Assembly: GCA_945878835.1 (NCBI GenBank)
Contig: CAMCUG010000120.1
Coordinates: 1-5,249 of the forward strand
Direction: 5' to 3'
From: Chryseobacterium gleum
Lineage (GTDB): Bacteria > Bacteroidota > Bacteroidia > Flavobacteriales_D > Sanyastnellaceae
Length of the DNA stretch: 5,249 bases
Made by a program: the position numbers and the translations under genes. The notes under the pieces are model-generated. The model worked only from the letters and a program-made list of their open reading frames with translations, did not search any database and was not told the origin of the DNA. Below are positions 1 through 5,249 of the stretch, piece by piece; the stretch's first letter is position 1, and each line of letters starts with the position of its first letter.

Positions 1-993
1 ATCGTCTCTTGGAAACAACCCGGACAAGGAACTCCAGACTATTTTAACAGTTGCAGCAAAGCCGTTGGCGTTCCGAAAAATGTATTTGGAAGTGAACCCG
101 CAGCAACGGGACAAGCCTATGCGGGCTTTGTGAATTATACCTTCAACAAAAAAAATTACCGAGAATATCTAAGCTCGGAATTGAGTAGACCACTAAATCC
201 CGGCGAATTGGTTTGTATTGAAATTAGCATTTCCTCTGCCGATTTGTGCAACTTCGTAACCGATGGTTGCGGAATAGTTTTAAGCAAAGAGGAACTTCGT
301 CAAAAAGGAATGGCCTGCATAGAAATGAAAGCCACCATTGAGAATCCGCACTTGTATATTCTCGATCAAAAAGACGGATGGGTGAAGATGGGCGATGTCT
401 ATCGCGCTTCAGGTGGAGAGCGTTTCATTACCATAGGAAATTTCAAAAGTGATAAGGCCACGAAGATTCTTCACAGCACGGGAAACGACAAAGGAATGGG
501 TGACTATAGTTATTTGTACCTAGACGATGTAGTTGTGAAGCCTGTAAGAACGAAGGAAGAGTGTTCGTGTGAGAACGAAGTCCTACAGTCACTGGTATTC
601 GATCCGCCGCTTCAATTGAGTCAGTACGATGAGATTCGATTGGACGATGTGCTTTTTGATTTCGACAGATTCAATTTAACCGATAGCGCAAGGAAAGAGC
701 TCGATGAAGTTTATGTCTTGTTGAAGAAGAACAAGGCCATGTATTTGGAAGTGCAAGGACATACAGACAGTAAAGGAAAAGACGATTACAACGTGACACT
801 CTCGAAGAATAGGGCAGAAGCGGTAGTTGGCTATCTTATGAAAAAAGGAATAGATCGTTCACGATTAGATATAAAATACTTCGGAGCAGCAAAGCCAGTA
901 TCAACCAACGACTCAGATGAAGGCAGAGCTAAAAATCGCAGGGTAGAATTCAGGATACTGAAGAAACGATTCGAATTAATTGAAAACAGTTAA
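1..993 (+). CDS. OmpA-family outer-membrane/peptidoglycan-binding protein, 5'-partial
   Basis: The reading frame is open from base 1, so the gene begins left of the window; 330 residues are visible. The internal GTG at 130 is not a credible start, because the 43 codons before it carry a conserved-looking W-x-x-P-x-x-GTPDYFNSC...GVPKN block typical of the N-terminal half of Bacteroidota OmpA-type proteins. Visible residues 4 to about 180 look like a beta-rich, jelly-roll-like domain (YREYL, the GGERFITIGNF stretch, YLYLDDVVV). Residues 214-320 are an OmpA C-terminal domain: LDDVLFDFD, GHTDSKGK (253-260), then NVTLSKNRAEAVVGYL. Asp256 and Arg271 have the 15-residue spacing of the pair that binds diaminopimelate in characterised OmpA domains, and RAKNRRVEFRI closes the fold. 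By family knowledge it tethers the outer membrane to peptidoglycan; the ligand of the N-terminal half is unknown. It converges on obgE with no gap. The OmpA domain is very sure; the full architecture is not visible. Confidence 0.93.
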   Translation: MVSWKQPGQGTPDYFNSCSKAVGVPKNVFGSEPAATGQAYAGFVNYTFNKKNYREYLSSELSRPLNPGELVCIEISISSADLCNFVTDGCGIVLSKEELRQKGMACIEMKATIENPHLYILDQKDGWVKMGDVYRASGGERFITIGNFKSDKATKILHSTGNDKGMGDYSYLYLDDVVVKPVRTKEECSCENEVLQSLVFDPPLQLSQYDEIRLDDVLFDFDRFNLTDSARKELDEVYVLLKKNKAMYLEVQGHTDSKGKDDYNVTLSKNRAEAVVGYLMKKGIDRSRLDIKYFGAAKPVSTNDSDEGRAKNRRVEFRILKKRFELIENS

Positions 994-1005
994 TTAATCG
1001 TTTTT
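962..1005. terminator. Candidate bidirectional terminator hairpin across two abutting stop codons
   Basis: An inverted repeat spans the convergent stop codons of the OmpA-family gene (TAA 991-993) and obgE (TAA, complement of 994-996). Bases 964-971 (aaacgatt) pair perfectly with 996-1003 (aatcgttt), extended by a G:U and an A:U pair outward to 962/1005. After a two-base bulge (972-973), 974-979 (aattaa) pairs with 990-995 (ttaatt), leaving a ten-base loop. On the plus strand the 3' arm ends in five Ts (1001-1005), as in an intrinsic terminator. On the minus strand the 3' arm ends in a weaker U-rich TTTCTT. The stem is AT-rich and would be weak, so function is inferred. It is the only structure I see that could end either transcript here. 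Confidence 0.42.
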
Positions 1006-1014
1006 CGAATTAAT
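970..1014. repeat. 11-bp direct repeat flanking the convergent stops
   Basis: The sequence ttcgaattaat occurs exactly at 970-980 and again at 1004-1014, 34 bases apart, flanking the two stop codons. The first copy encodes part of the last residues of the OmpA-family protein and the second encodes the tail of ObgE on the opposite strand. The 8-base palindrome TTAATTAA lies between them at 990-997. It may be a by-product of AT-rich stop-codon sequence or a small duplication; no function is claimed. Confidence 0.5.
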
Positions 1015-1995
1015 GCTGTCCCAAATAACATCTTTCAATTCGTCAATGTTCTTTTGACCAACAGCCGAAATGAACACATGCTTAATGTTTCGAGGCAATA
1101 GCTTTTTCATTTGCTTCTCCATAACCTCGTCTATCATATCACATTTCGTGATAGCCAAAATGCGCGGTTTGTCGAGTAGTTCTGCATTGAATTTCTTCAA
1201 TTCATTCAATAAAATTTTGTACTCTGCTTTAATGTCATTGGAATCGCATGGAACCATGAACAACAACGTTGCGTTGCGCTCAATGTGACGGAGGAAGCGG
1301 TGTCCAAGACCTTTTCCTTCCGAAGCTCCTTCGATAATTCCAGGAATATCGGCCATAACGAAACTGCGGTCGTTGCGGTAGCGTACCATTCCTAAATTCG
1401 GAACAAGCGTTGTAAACGGATAATCAGCAATCTCTGGCTTAGCGGCAGAAACAACAGAAAGCAATGTAGATTTTCCAGCATTCGGAAATCCAACCAAACC
1501 AACATCTGCAAGAACTTTCAATTCAAGAATTTTCCATTCTTCCACGCCCTCTTCTCCAGGTTGCGCGTAGTCGGGAGCTTGATTGACAGCGGTTTTGAAA
1601 TTGTGATTTCCTAAACCACCACGTCCACCTTTTGCAATAATGAATTCTTGTCCTACCTCATTTATTTCACAAAGCACTTCGCCTGTTTCAACATCGCGTG
1701 CTATTGTGCCTATTGGAACTTCCAAATACTCGTCGCCCCCTTGCTTTCCCGATTTGTGTGAACTGCTTCCGCCTTCACCCGGCTCAGCAATAACGTGCTT
1801 GCGGAACTTCAAGTGAAGCAGTGTCCAAATGTTTTGGTTCCCACGAAGAATAATGTGTCCGCCACGTCCACCATTTCCTCCATCTGGACCCCCACGCGGA
1901 ACGAATTTCTCTCTGTGCATGTGTCGAGACCCAGCACCGCCGTCGCCGGAACGACAACAAATTTTTACGTAATCAACGAAGTTTGAATTGCTCAT
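994..1995 (-). CDS. obgE: Obg/CgtA family GTPase (ribosome assembly, stress control)
   Basis: This 333-residue protein is a complete Obg GTPase. Residues 1 to about 160 form the glycine-rich Obg fold (GDGGAGS at 17-23, RGGPDGGNGGRGG at 34-46, GGRGGLGN at 123-130). The G domain follows: G1 GFPNAGKS (169-176), switch I YPFTTLVPN (191-199), G3 DIPG (215-218), G4 TKCD (283-286, in place of the canonical NKxD) and G5 SAV (310-312). There is no C-terminal Obg extension; the protein ends soon after the G domain, as in many Bacteroidota. Obg proteins bind the 50S subunit late in assembly and respond to GTP/GDP and (p)ppGpp. The start ATG (1993-1995) overlaps the adk stop as ATGA, so translation is probably coupled, and no Shine-Dalgarno sequence precedes it. 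Its stop abuts that of the convergent OmpA-family gene. The identification is very secure. Confidence 0.98.
   Translation of the reverse strand: MSNSNFVDYVKICCRSGDGGAGSRHMHREKFVPRGGPDGGNGGRGGHIILRGNQNIWTLLHLKFRKHVIAEPGEGGSSSHKSGKQGGDEYLEVPIGTIARDVETGEVLCEINEVGQEFIIAKGGRGGLGNHNFKTAVNQAPDYAQPGEEGVEEWKILELKVLADVGLVGFPNAGKSTLLSVVSAAKPEIADYPFTTLVPNLGMVRYRNDRSFVMADIPGIIEGASEGKGLGHRFLRHIERNATLLFMVPCDSNDIKAEYKILLNELKKFNAELLDKPRILAITKCDMIDEVMEKQMKKLLPRNIKHVFISAVGQKNIDELKDVIWDSINSKND
1992..1995 (-). promoter_or_regulatory. ATGA stop/start overlap coupling adk to obgE
   Basis: Read on the minus strand, ATGA holds the obgE start (ATG, 1995-1993) and the adk stop (TGA, 1994-1992). Four-base overlaps of this kind usually mean one mRNA and re-initiation by terminating ribosomes. 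The 20 bases upstream hold no Shine-Dalgarno match, which makes coupling the likelier way obgE is translated. The overlap is seen directly; coupling is inferred. Confidence 0.8.
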
Positions 1996-2567
1996 GCTAA
2001 TGTGTCTATTGCACTGAACAAGCGATTAGAGATTTCATCCAACTCACCAATTCCGTCTATTGCAAAAAATTTATTTTGTTCTATGTAATACTTTGCCACT
2101 GGGGCAGTCTCTCTCTTGTACACTTCAATGCGATTGCGAACGATTGAAATATCGCCATCGTCCGCGCGACCCGATGTTGCAGCGCGTCCAAGTAATCTTT
2201 TCTCTAATTCGGTCTCTTCAACTTCCAAAGCCAACATACAAGAAATGGTTTGGTCTTTTTCGCTTAACATTTCGTCAAGAGCCAAGGCTTGCGGAGAAGT
2301 TCGAGGAAAGCCGTCGAAAATGAATCCTTTTGCTTTCGGAAACGCTTCCAATTCACTTTTCAACATGTTAATAGTCACTTGATCTGGAACCAAATTACCC
2401 GCGTCCATGAAACTTTTAGCAAGCGTACCTAAAGCTGTAGCTTCTTTAATGTTTTTGCGGAAAATATCTCCTGTGCTCAAATGCACGAGGTTGTATCTAT
2501 TTACTAAACGTTCGCTTTGGGTTCCTTTTCCAGCACCCGGAGGGCCGAAGAGTACAATGTTAATCAT
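1992..2567 (-). CDS. adk: Adenylate kinase
   Basis: Adenylate kinase interconverts ATP + AMP and 2 ADP in the cytoplasm. Starting at the ATG at 2567 the protein has 191 residues, the usual size for the short-LID form. Visible motifs are the P-loop GPPGAGKGT (8-16), the AMP-site segment HLSTGDIFR (29-37), FDGFPRT (84-90), a short LID region around GRAATSGRADDGD (127-139) without zinc-binding cysteines, and RNRIEVYKRETAPVAKYY (144-161). The frame stays open to an ATG at 2633, but the 22 extra residues match nothing in the family, would leave only 30 bp before lpdA, and would place the best promoter element inside the gene. MINIVLFGPPG is a typical N-terminus, so 2567 is preferred. It is first in an adk-obgE unit, and its stop overlaps the obgE start. 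Confidence 0.97.
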   Translation of the reverse strand: MINIVLFGPPGAGKGTQSERLVNRYNLVHLSTGDIFRKNIKEATALGTLAKSFMDAGNLVPDQVTINMLKSELEAFPKAKGFIFDGFPRTSPQALALDEMLSEKDQTISCMLALEVEETELEKRLLGRAATSGRADDGDISIVRNRIEVYKRETAPVAKYYIEQNKFFAIDGIGELDEISNRLFSAIDTLA

Positions 2568-2589
2568 GTCTTTGGGTTGAATTGGACCG

Positions 2590-2597
2590 CAAATGTA
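2590..2597 (-). promoter_or_regulatory. Candidate -7 element of the adk-obgE promoter
   Basis: On the minus strand this reads TACATTTG, an exact match to TAnnTTTG, the -7 consensus of Bacteroidota primary sigma factors. It ends 22 bases before the preferred adk ATG, so transcription would start around 2583-2586 and give a leader of about 16-19 bases. No TTG is found 17-23 bases upstream for the -33 element, so the match is only half a promoter. The position supports the shorter adk start. Confidence 0.4.
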
Positions 2598-2639
2598 CAA
2601 CACACGCATGGTTTTCGTGGTGTTTTCGGCCATCTGAAT

Positions 2640-2647
2640 TATCTTCG
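2640..2647 (+). promoter_or_regulatory. Weak candidate -7 element for lpdA
   Basis: TATCTTCG matches TAnnTTTG with one mismatch and ends 16 bases before the lpdA ATG. No TTG lies at the expected -33 distance. It is the best plus-strand candidate in the 96-bp divergent region 2568-2663, in which I see no other clear operator, riboswitch or RNA. Low confidence. Confidence 0.2.
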
Positions 2648-2663
2648 CAGAAATACTGAAATT

Positions 2664-4052
2664 ATGAATTACGATGTAATTGTTTTAGGAACCGGACCAG
2701 GCGGATATGTAACAGCCATTCGCGCTAGCCAATTGGGATTGAAAACAGCGGTAATCGAGCGTGAAGCCTTAGGCGGAATTTGTTTGAATTGGGGCTGTAT
2801 TCCAACTAAAGCTCTACTAAAGAGCGCATCGGTTTTTGAATACATTAATCACGCGAAAGAATACGGAATTGAAGTTACTGGAGCCAAGGCAGATTTTGCT
2901 GGTGTAGTGAAAAGAAGTCGCGGTATTGCCGACGGCATGAGCAAAGGTGTTCAGTTCTTAATGAAGAAGAACAAGATCGATGTTATCATGGGTAGCGGTA
3001 AAGTTTTAGCTGGAAAGAAAATCCAAGTAACCGCTGCCGACGGAACTGTTTCAGAAGTAAGTGGAAAGAATATCATTATCGCTACAGGTGGCCGTTCACG
3101 GAGCTTGCCGAACATGCCGCAAGATGGAAAGAAAATACTTGGATACCGCGAAGCTATGACCATGGCAGAGCAGCCGAAATCTATGGTAATCGTAGGTTCT
3201 GGTGCAATAGGAGTGGAGTTCGCGTATTTCTATAACGCAATGGGAACGAAGGTTACTATTGTGGAATATGCGGCAAACGTTGTTCCTGTGGAAGACGAGG
3301 ACATCTCAAAAGCATTGGCGAAGTCGTTCAAAGCTTCGGGAATTGAAATTCACACTTCTTCAGAAGTGACTTCAGTAGATACTTCAGGAAAAGGATGTAA
3401 GGTGCATGTGAAAACAGCTAGCGGTGAACTCGTGATCGAAGCCGACGTTGTATTGTCTGCTGCAGGTGTTGTCGCAAACATCGAAAATATTGGTTTGGAA
3501 GATGTGGGTATTGTAACCGACAAAGGAAAGATAATGGTAGATAAATTCTATCAGACGAACATCCCTGGTTATTATGCAATCGGAGACTGCGTGCCAGGTC
3601 AATCATTGGCTCACGTGGCAAGTGCGGAAGGAATTACTTGCGTTGAAAAAATTGCAGGACACCACCCACAGGCTATTGATTACAACAACATCCCAGGTTG
3701 CACATATTGTTCTCCAGAGATTTCTAGCGTGGGCTATACAGAAAAGGCTGCGAAGGAAGCCGGATACGAATTGAAGATTGGTAAGTTTCCATTCAGTGCA
3801 TCAGGAAAGGCAAGTGCAGCTGGACACAAAGACGGTTTCGTGAAATTAATTTTCGATGCGAAGTACGGCGAATTGTTAGGCGCGCATTTAATCGGAGCGA
3901 ACGTCACCGAAATGATTGCAGAATGTGTAGCCCTGCGCAAGTTGGAAACTACAGGAATGGAATTGGTGAAAACCATTCACCCACACCCAACCATGAGCGA
4001 AGCCATTATGGAAGCGGCAGCTGCAGCCTACGGCGAGGTGATTCACTTGTAA
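2664..4052 (+). CDS. lpdA: Dihydrolipoyl dehydrogenase (E3 of 2-oxoacid dehydrogenase complexes)
   Basis: This flavoenzyme reoxidises dihydrolipoamide on E2 or glycine-cleavage H protein, reducing NAD+ to NADH. The 462-residue chain has the family order: FAD-binding GTGPGG (9-14), the redox disulfide C40-LNWG-C45 within GGICLNWGCIPTKALL, NAD-binding GSGAIG (178-183), the second FAD motif GYYAIGDC (302-309, Asp308), and a dimerisation domain ending in HPHPTMSE, whose His441 and Glu446 match the catalytic His-Glu pair. An extra Cys pair, CTYC (345-348), opens the interface domain and recurs in relatives with this type of active site. The frame is open upstream to 2517, but MNYDVIVLGTGPGG at 2664 is the standard N-terminus and the longer form would run into adk. 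No Shine-Dalgarno sequence is visible. No E1 or E2 gene is present, so it may serve several complexes. It is divergent from adk and followed after 7 bp by a secreted-protein gene. Confidence 0.98.
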   Translation: MNYDVIVLGTGPGGYVTAIRASQLGLKTAVIEREALGGICLNWGCIPTKALLKSASVFEYINHAKEYGIEVTGAKADFAGVVKRSRGIADGMSKGVQFLMKKNKIDVIMGSGKVLAGKKIQVTAADGTVSEVSGKNIIIATGGRSRSLPNMPQDGKKILGYREAMTMAEQPKSMVIVGSGAIGVEFAYFYNAMGTKVTIVEYAANVVPVEDEDISKALAKSFKASGIEIHTSSEVTSVDTSGKGCKVHVKTASGELVIEADVVLSAAGVVANIENIGLEDVGIVTDKGKIMVDKFYQTNIPGYYAIGDCVPGQSLAHVASAEGITCVEKIAGHHPQAIDYNNIPGCTYCSPEISSVGYTEKAAKEAGYELKIGKFPFSASGKASAAGHKDGFVKLIFDAKYGELLGAHLIGANVTEMIAECVALRKLETTGMELVKTIHPHPTMSEAIMEAAAAAYGEVIHL

Positions 4053-4059
4053 GAATACG

Positions 4060-4923
4060 ATGAAAAAACACGTTGTTGCACTCTTGAGCTTCTTGTTCAT
4101 TTCGCACTTGACCATTGGTCAGGCGGGAGGAACAAGTTGCTCAAATGCAGTAACCCTAACTTGTGGTCAGACCATAGGAGGAAGCACGCTAGGCGTTCTT
4201 CCGGATAATTTCGATTCAGGAAATTTTGAGGGCACTGCTGGTCAGTTGTGGTACACCTTCACTCCGCTTGGAAGTGGAACGATTGAGGTAAGTCTTTGTA
4301 ACAACAACACCAATTACGATACACGCGTTCATGCGTATTCAGGTAGTTGTGGAAATTTAGTTTTTATTGCAGAAGACGATGACGCTTGTGTGAATCCTGT
4401 TTTCGCAAGTGACTTGGTGTTTGCTGTTTCTGCTGGAATAACTTATTATGTTCGAGTAGGAGGAAGCTTCACCAATGCGGGAACTTTCGAAGGGACCTTC
4501 TCATGTAATTTGTCTATTCTCGGCTGCACGAATCCGCTGAGTTGTAATTTCAATCCGATTGCAAATACTAACGACGGGTCGTGTGACTTCGCTTCGTGTT
4601 ACGGATGTAAATACGCGAACGCGTTGAACTTCGATCCGACGGCAACGTTCGACGATGGTTCTTGTTTGTTTGCTGCGGTGATTCCCGGATGCACGAACAG
4701 CGTAGCTTCGAATTACAATAATTTGGCAACGGTAGATAACGGAACGTGTTTGTATGCGGGTTGCACGAATGCTTCGGCGTATAACTTCAATCCCGTTGCG
4801 AATGTCGACGACGGCAGTTGTGATTTAATTGGAACGTGCTTCGGCGACATGAATCAAGATGGTGTTATTACCATCGAAGATGTAATGCTATTTATTGCTA
4901 CGTTCGGAACGAACTGCAATTAG
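4060..4923 (+). CDS. Secreted PPC-like / GCTN-repeat / half-dockerin protein, function unknown
   Basis: This 287-residue protein is exported. A signal peptide covers about residues 1-22 (MKKH, hydrophobic core VVALLSFLFI, likely cut near IGQA). Residues 27-149 resemble a PPC-type beta-sandwich: CSNAVTLTCG, LWYTFTPLGSGTIEVSLC, YDTRVHAYSGSCG, EDDDAC and ITYYVRVGG. Residues 155-256 hold four 23-residue repeats of the form GCTNxxAxNFNPxAxxDDGSC, each with its cysteines exactly 19 residues apart. Residues 263-274 (DMNQDGVITIED) form a single dockerin-like calcium loop, flanked by C260 and C286 that may pair. No catalytic domain and no recognisable type IX sorting domain is present. Such modules occur in Bacteroidota surface proteins and suggest adhesion, matrix or calcium-stabilised structure, but the ligand is unknown. 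The start lies 7 bp after lpdA with no Shine-Dalgarno sequence; co-transcription is likely by spacing, though a functional link is not evident. Its stop overlaps that of the convergent desulfurase gene. Confidence 0.88.
   Translation: MKKHVVALLSFLFISHLTIGQAGGTSCSNAVTLTCGQTIGGSTLGVLPDNFDSGNFEGTAGQLWYTFTPLGSGTIEVSLCNNNTNYDTRVHAYSGSCGNLVFIAEDDDACVNPVFASDLVFAVSAGITYYVRVGGSFTNAGTFEGTFSCNLSILGCTNPLSCNFNPIANTNDGSCDFASCYGCKYANALNFDPTATFDDGSCLFAAVIPGCTNSVASNYNNLATVDNGTCLYAGCTNASAYNFNPVANVDDGSCDLIGTCFGDMNQDGVITIEDVMLFIATFGTNCN
4522..4827 (+). repeat. Four 69-bp coding repeats (GCTN...DDGSC modules)
   Basis: Units lie at 4522-4590, 4603-4671, 4687-4755 and 4759-4827, separated by 12, 15 and 3 bases. 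All encode 23 residues with Gly-Cys at the start, an N-F/Y-N/D core, and D-D/N-G-S/T-C near the end. The units differ widely at the DNA level, with identity concentrated at conserved codons, so they are old and kept by selection on protein rather than a fresh tandem duplication. Unit 1 has an extra Cys162, and Cys180 just before unit 2 could be its partner. The Asp/Asn-rich turns suggest calcium binding, by inference. Confidence 0.85.
4846..4881 (+). other. Dockerin-like single calcium-binding loop (protein domain)
   Basis: The codons encode D-M-N-Q-D-G-V-I-T-I-E-D, an EF-hand-type loop with ligands at positions 1, 3, 5 and 12, followed by a short helix VMLFIATFG. True type I dockerins carry two such units; here only one is present, at the extreme C-terminus and bracketed by two cysteines. 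Single units of this type are frequent at the ends of Bacteroidota secreted proteins. Calcium binding is inferred from the motif. Confidence 0.7.
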
Positions 4924-5249
4924 ATCTGTCCGGCTTCGAAAATTTCAGTAGCTTTTTCTACAGCGTAATCTATTTCTTCTTTTGTCGTGTAGCGAGAAAA
5001 AGAGAAACGGACAGCGGGCTGCCCTTCGCGCAACGCGTCAATGCCGTCTAATACGTGGCTCCCTTTGGTTGCGCCGCTGCTGCAAGCGCTTCCGCCCGAG
5101 GCGGCTATTCCTTCAAGATCCAACAAGAACAAAAACATGTCGTTGTTTTTTGTTGGAGGAAAAGTTGTGCTAAGCACGGTGTATAAGCTATCAGTGCTTT
5201 CCGATTGTCCGTTGAACACAATTCCAGGAATTCGTTTCTTCAATGCAGC
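4920..5249 (-). CDS. Cysteine desulfurase (NifS/IscS-like), C-terminal part, cut by window edge
   Basis: Only the last 109 residues are visible; the frame is open to base 5249, so the start and the PLP-lysine region lie to the right. The segment carries the catalytic-cysteine loop SGGSACSSG (visible Cys56) followed by ATKGSHVL, and the closing VRFSFSRYTTKEEIDYAVE of class V aminotransferase-fold cysteine desulfurases. The SACSSG loop fits the NifS/IscS group rather than the RxGHHC loop of SufS. The enzyme removes sulfur from cysteine as an enzyme-bound persulfide for Fe-S clusters or tRNA thiolation; which pathway is used cannot be told from this fragment. The chain ends soon after this region, without the longer tail IscS uses in partner contacts. 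Its TAA (4922-4920) overlaps the TAG (4921-4923) of the convergent secreted-protein gene, leaving no intergenic terminator. The codon at 5243 is TTG and is not a start. Confidence 0.93.
   Translation of the reverse strand, partial: AALKKRIPGIVFNGQSESTDSLYTVLSTTFPPTKNNDMFLFLLDLEGIAASGGSACSSGATKGSHVLDGIDALREGQPAVRFSFSRYTTKEEIDYAVEKATEIFEAGQI

Noticed and set aside
130..132. GTG as the start of the OmpA-family gene
   Set aside because: The frame is open from base 1, and the upstream codons carry the conserved W..P..GTPDYFNSC block, so the codon is an internal valine and the gene is cut by the window.
1795..1986. Small plus-strand frames inside obgE and adk (also 1070-1288, 2060-2382)
   Set aside because: They lie wholly opposite well-identified genes, show no recognisable motif, and are explained as shadows of the real coding strand.
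2568..2633. Remnant of an hpt gene upstream of adk
   Set aside because: The 22 codons upstream of the preferred adk start do not resemble a phosphoribosyltransferase C-terminus, and the region fits better as leader and promoter.
2517..2663. N-terminal extension of lpdA overlapping adk
   Set aside because: The added 49 residues lie antisense to adk and bear no family sequence; MNYDVIVLGTGPGG at 2664 is the standard start.
3384..3976. Minus- and plus-strand frames inside lpdA (also 2951-3163, 3574-3774, 3888-4115)
   Set aside because: They overlap a complete, highly conserved lpdA and show low-complexity or random-looking translations.
4522..4827. CRISPR-like or other non-coding DNA repeat array
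   Set aside because: The units are in frame, keep protein motifs with divergent DNA, have very short uneven spacers (12, 15, 3 bp), and lie inside a clear secreted-protein gene.
4846..4923. Cellulosome-type dockerin
   Set aside because: Only one calcium-loop unit is present, with no partner cohesin and no glycoside hydrolase nearby; single units are common at ends of Bacteroidota secreted proteins.
4840..4923. Type IX secretion C-terminal sorting domain
   Set aside because: The C-terminus is fully occupied by the Cys-bracketed dockerin-like unit; no typical beta-rich sorting sequence with a terminal basic patch is seen.

Overview
The window looks like a compact chromosomal segment of a Bacteroidota bacterium, probably close to Flavobacteriales. 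The evidence is the Bacteroidota-type OmpA protein with a jelly-roll-like N-terminal half, the adk-obg pair with a short Obg lacking a C-terminal extension, a secreted protein with GCTN...DDGSC repeats of a type common in that phylum, a TAnnTTTG-type promoter element, and the absence of convincing Shine-Dalgarno sequences before any start. Taxonomy is inferred from protein style only.

Layout. Positions 1-993 (+) hold the 3' part of an OmpA-family peptidoglycan-anchored outer-membrane protein, cut by the left window edge. It meets head-on, with no intergenic base, an operon on the minus strand: adk (adenylate kinase, 1992-2567) followed by obgE/cgtA (ribosome-assembly GTPase, 994-1995), joined by an ATGA stop/start overlap. 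A 96-bp divergent intergenic region (2568-2663) separates adk from lpdA (dihydrolipoyl dehydrogenase, 2664-4052, +). Seven bases after lpdA starts a secreted cysteine-rich protein (4060-4923, +) with a signal peptide, a PPC-like beta-sandwich, four 23-residue repeats with a fixed Cys spacing, and a single dockerin-like calcium loop. Its stop overlaps the stop of a convergent cysteine desulfurase gene (4920-5249, -), which is cut by the right edge.

How the genes relate. Most are housekeeping: nucleotide balance (Adk), GTP-dependent 50S assembly and stress control (Obg), the E3 subunit of 2-oxoacid dehydrogenases (Lpd) and sulfur mobilisation (cysteine desulfurase). Two are envelope or secreted proteins. 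I see no RNA gene, mobile element, CRISPR array or phage gene, and no stretch above 96 bp without coding sequence. The least understood item is the secreted repeat protein. I found no convincing evidence for a new multi-gene system.
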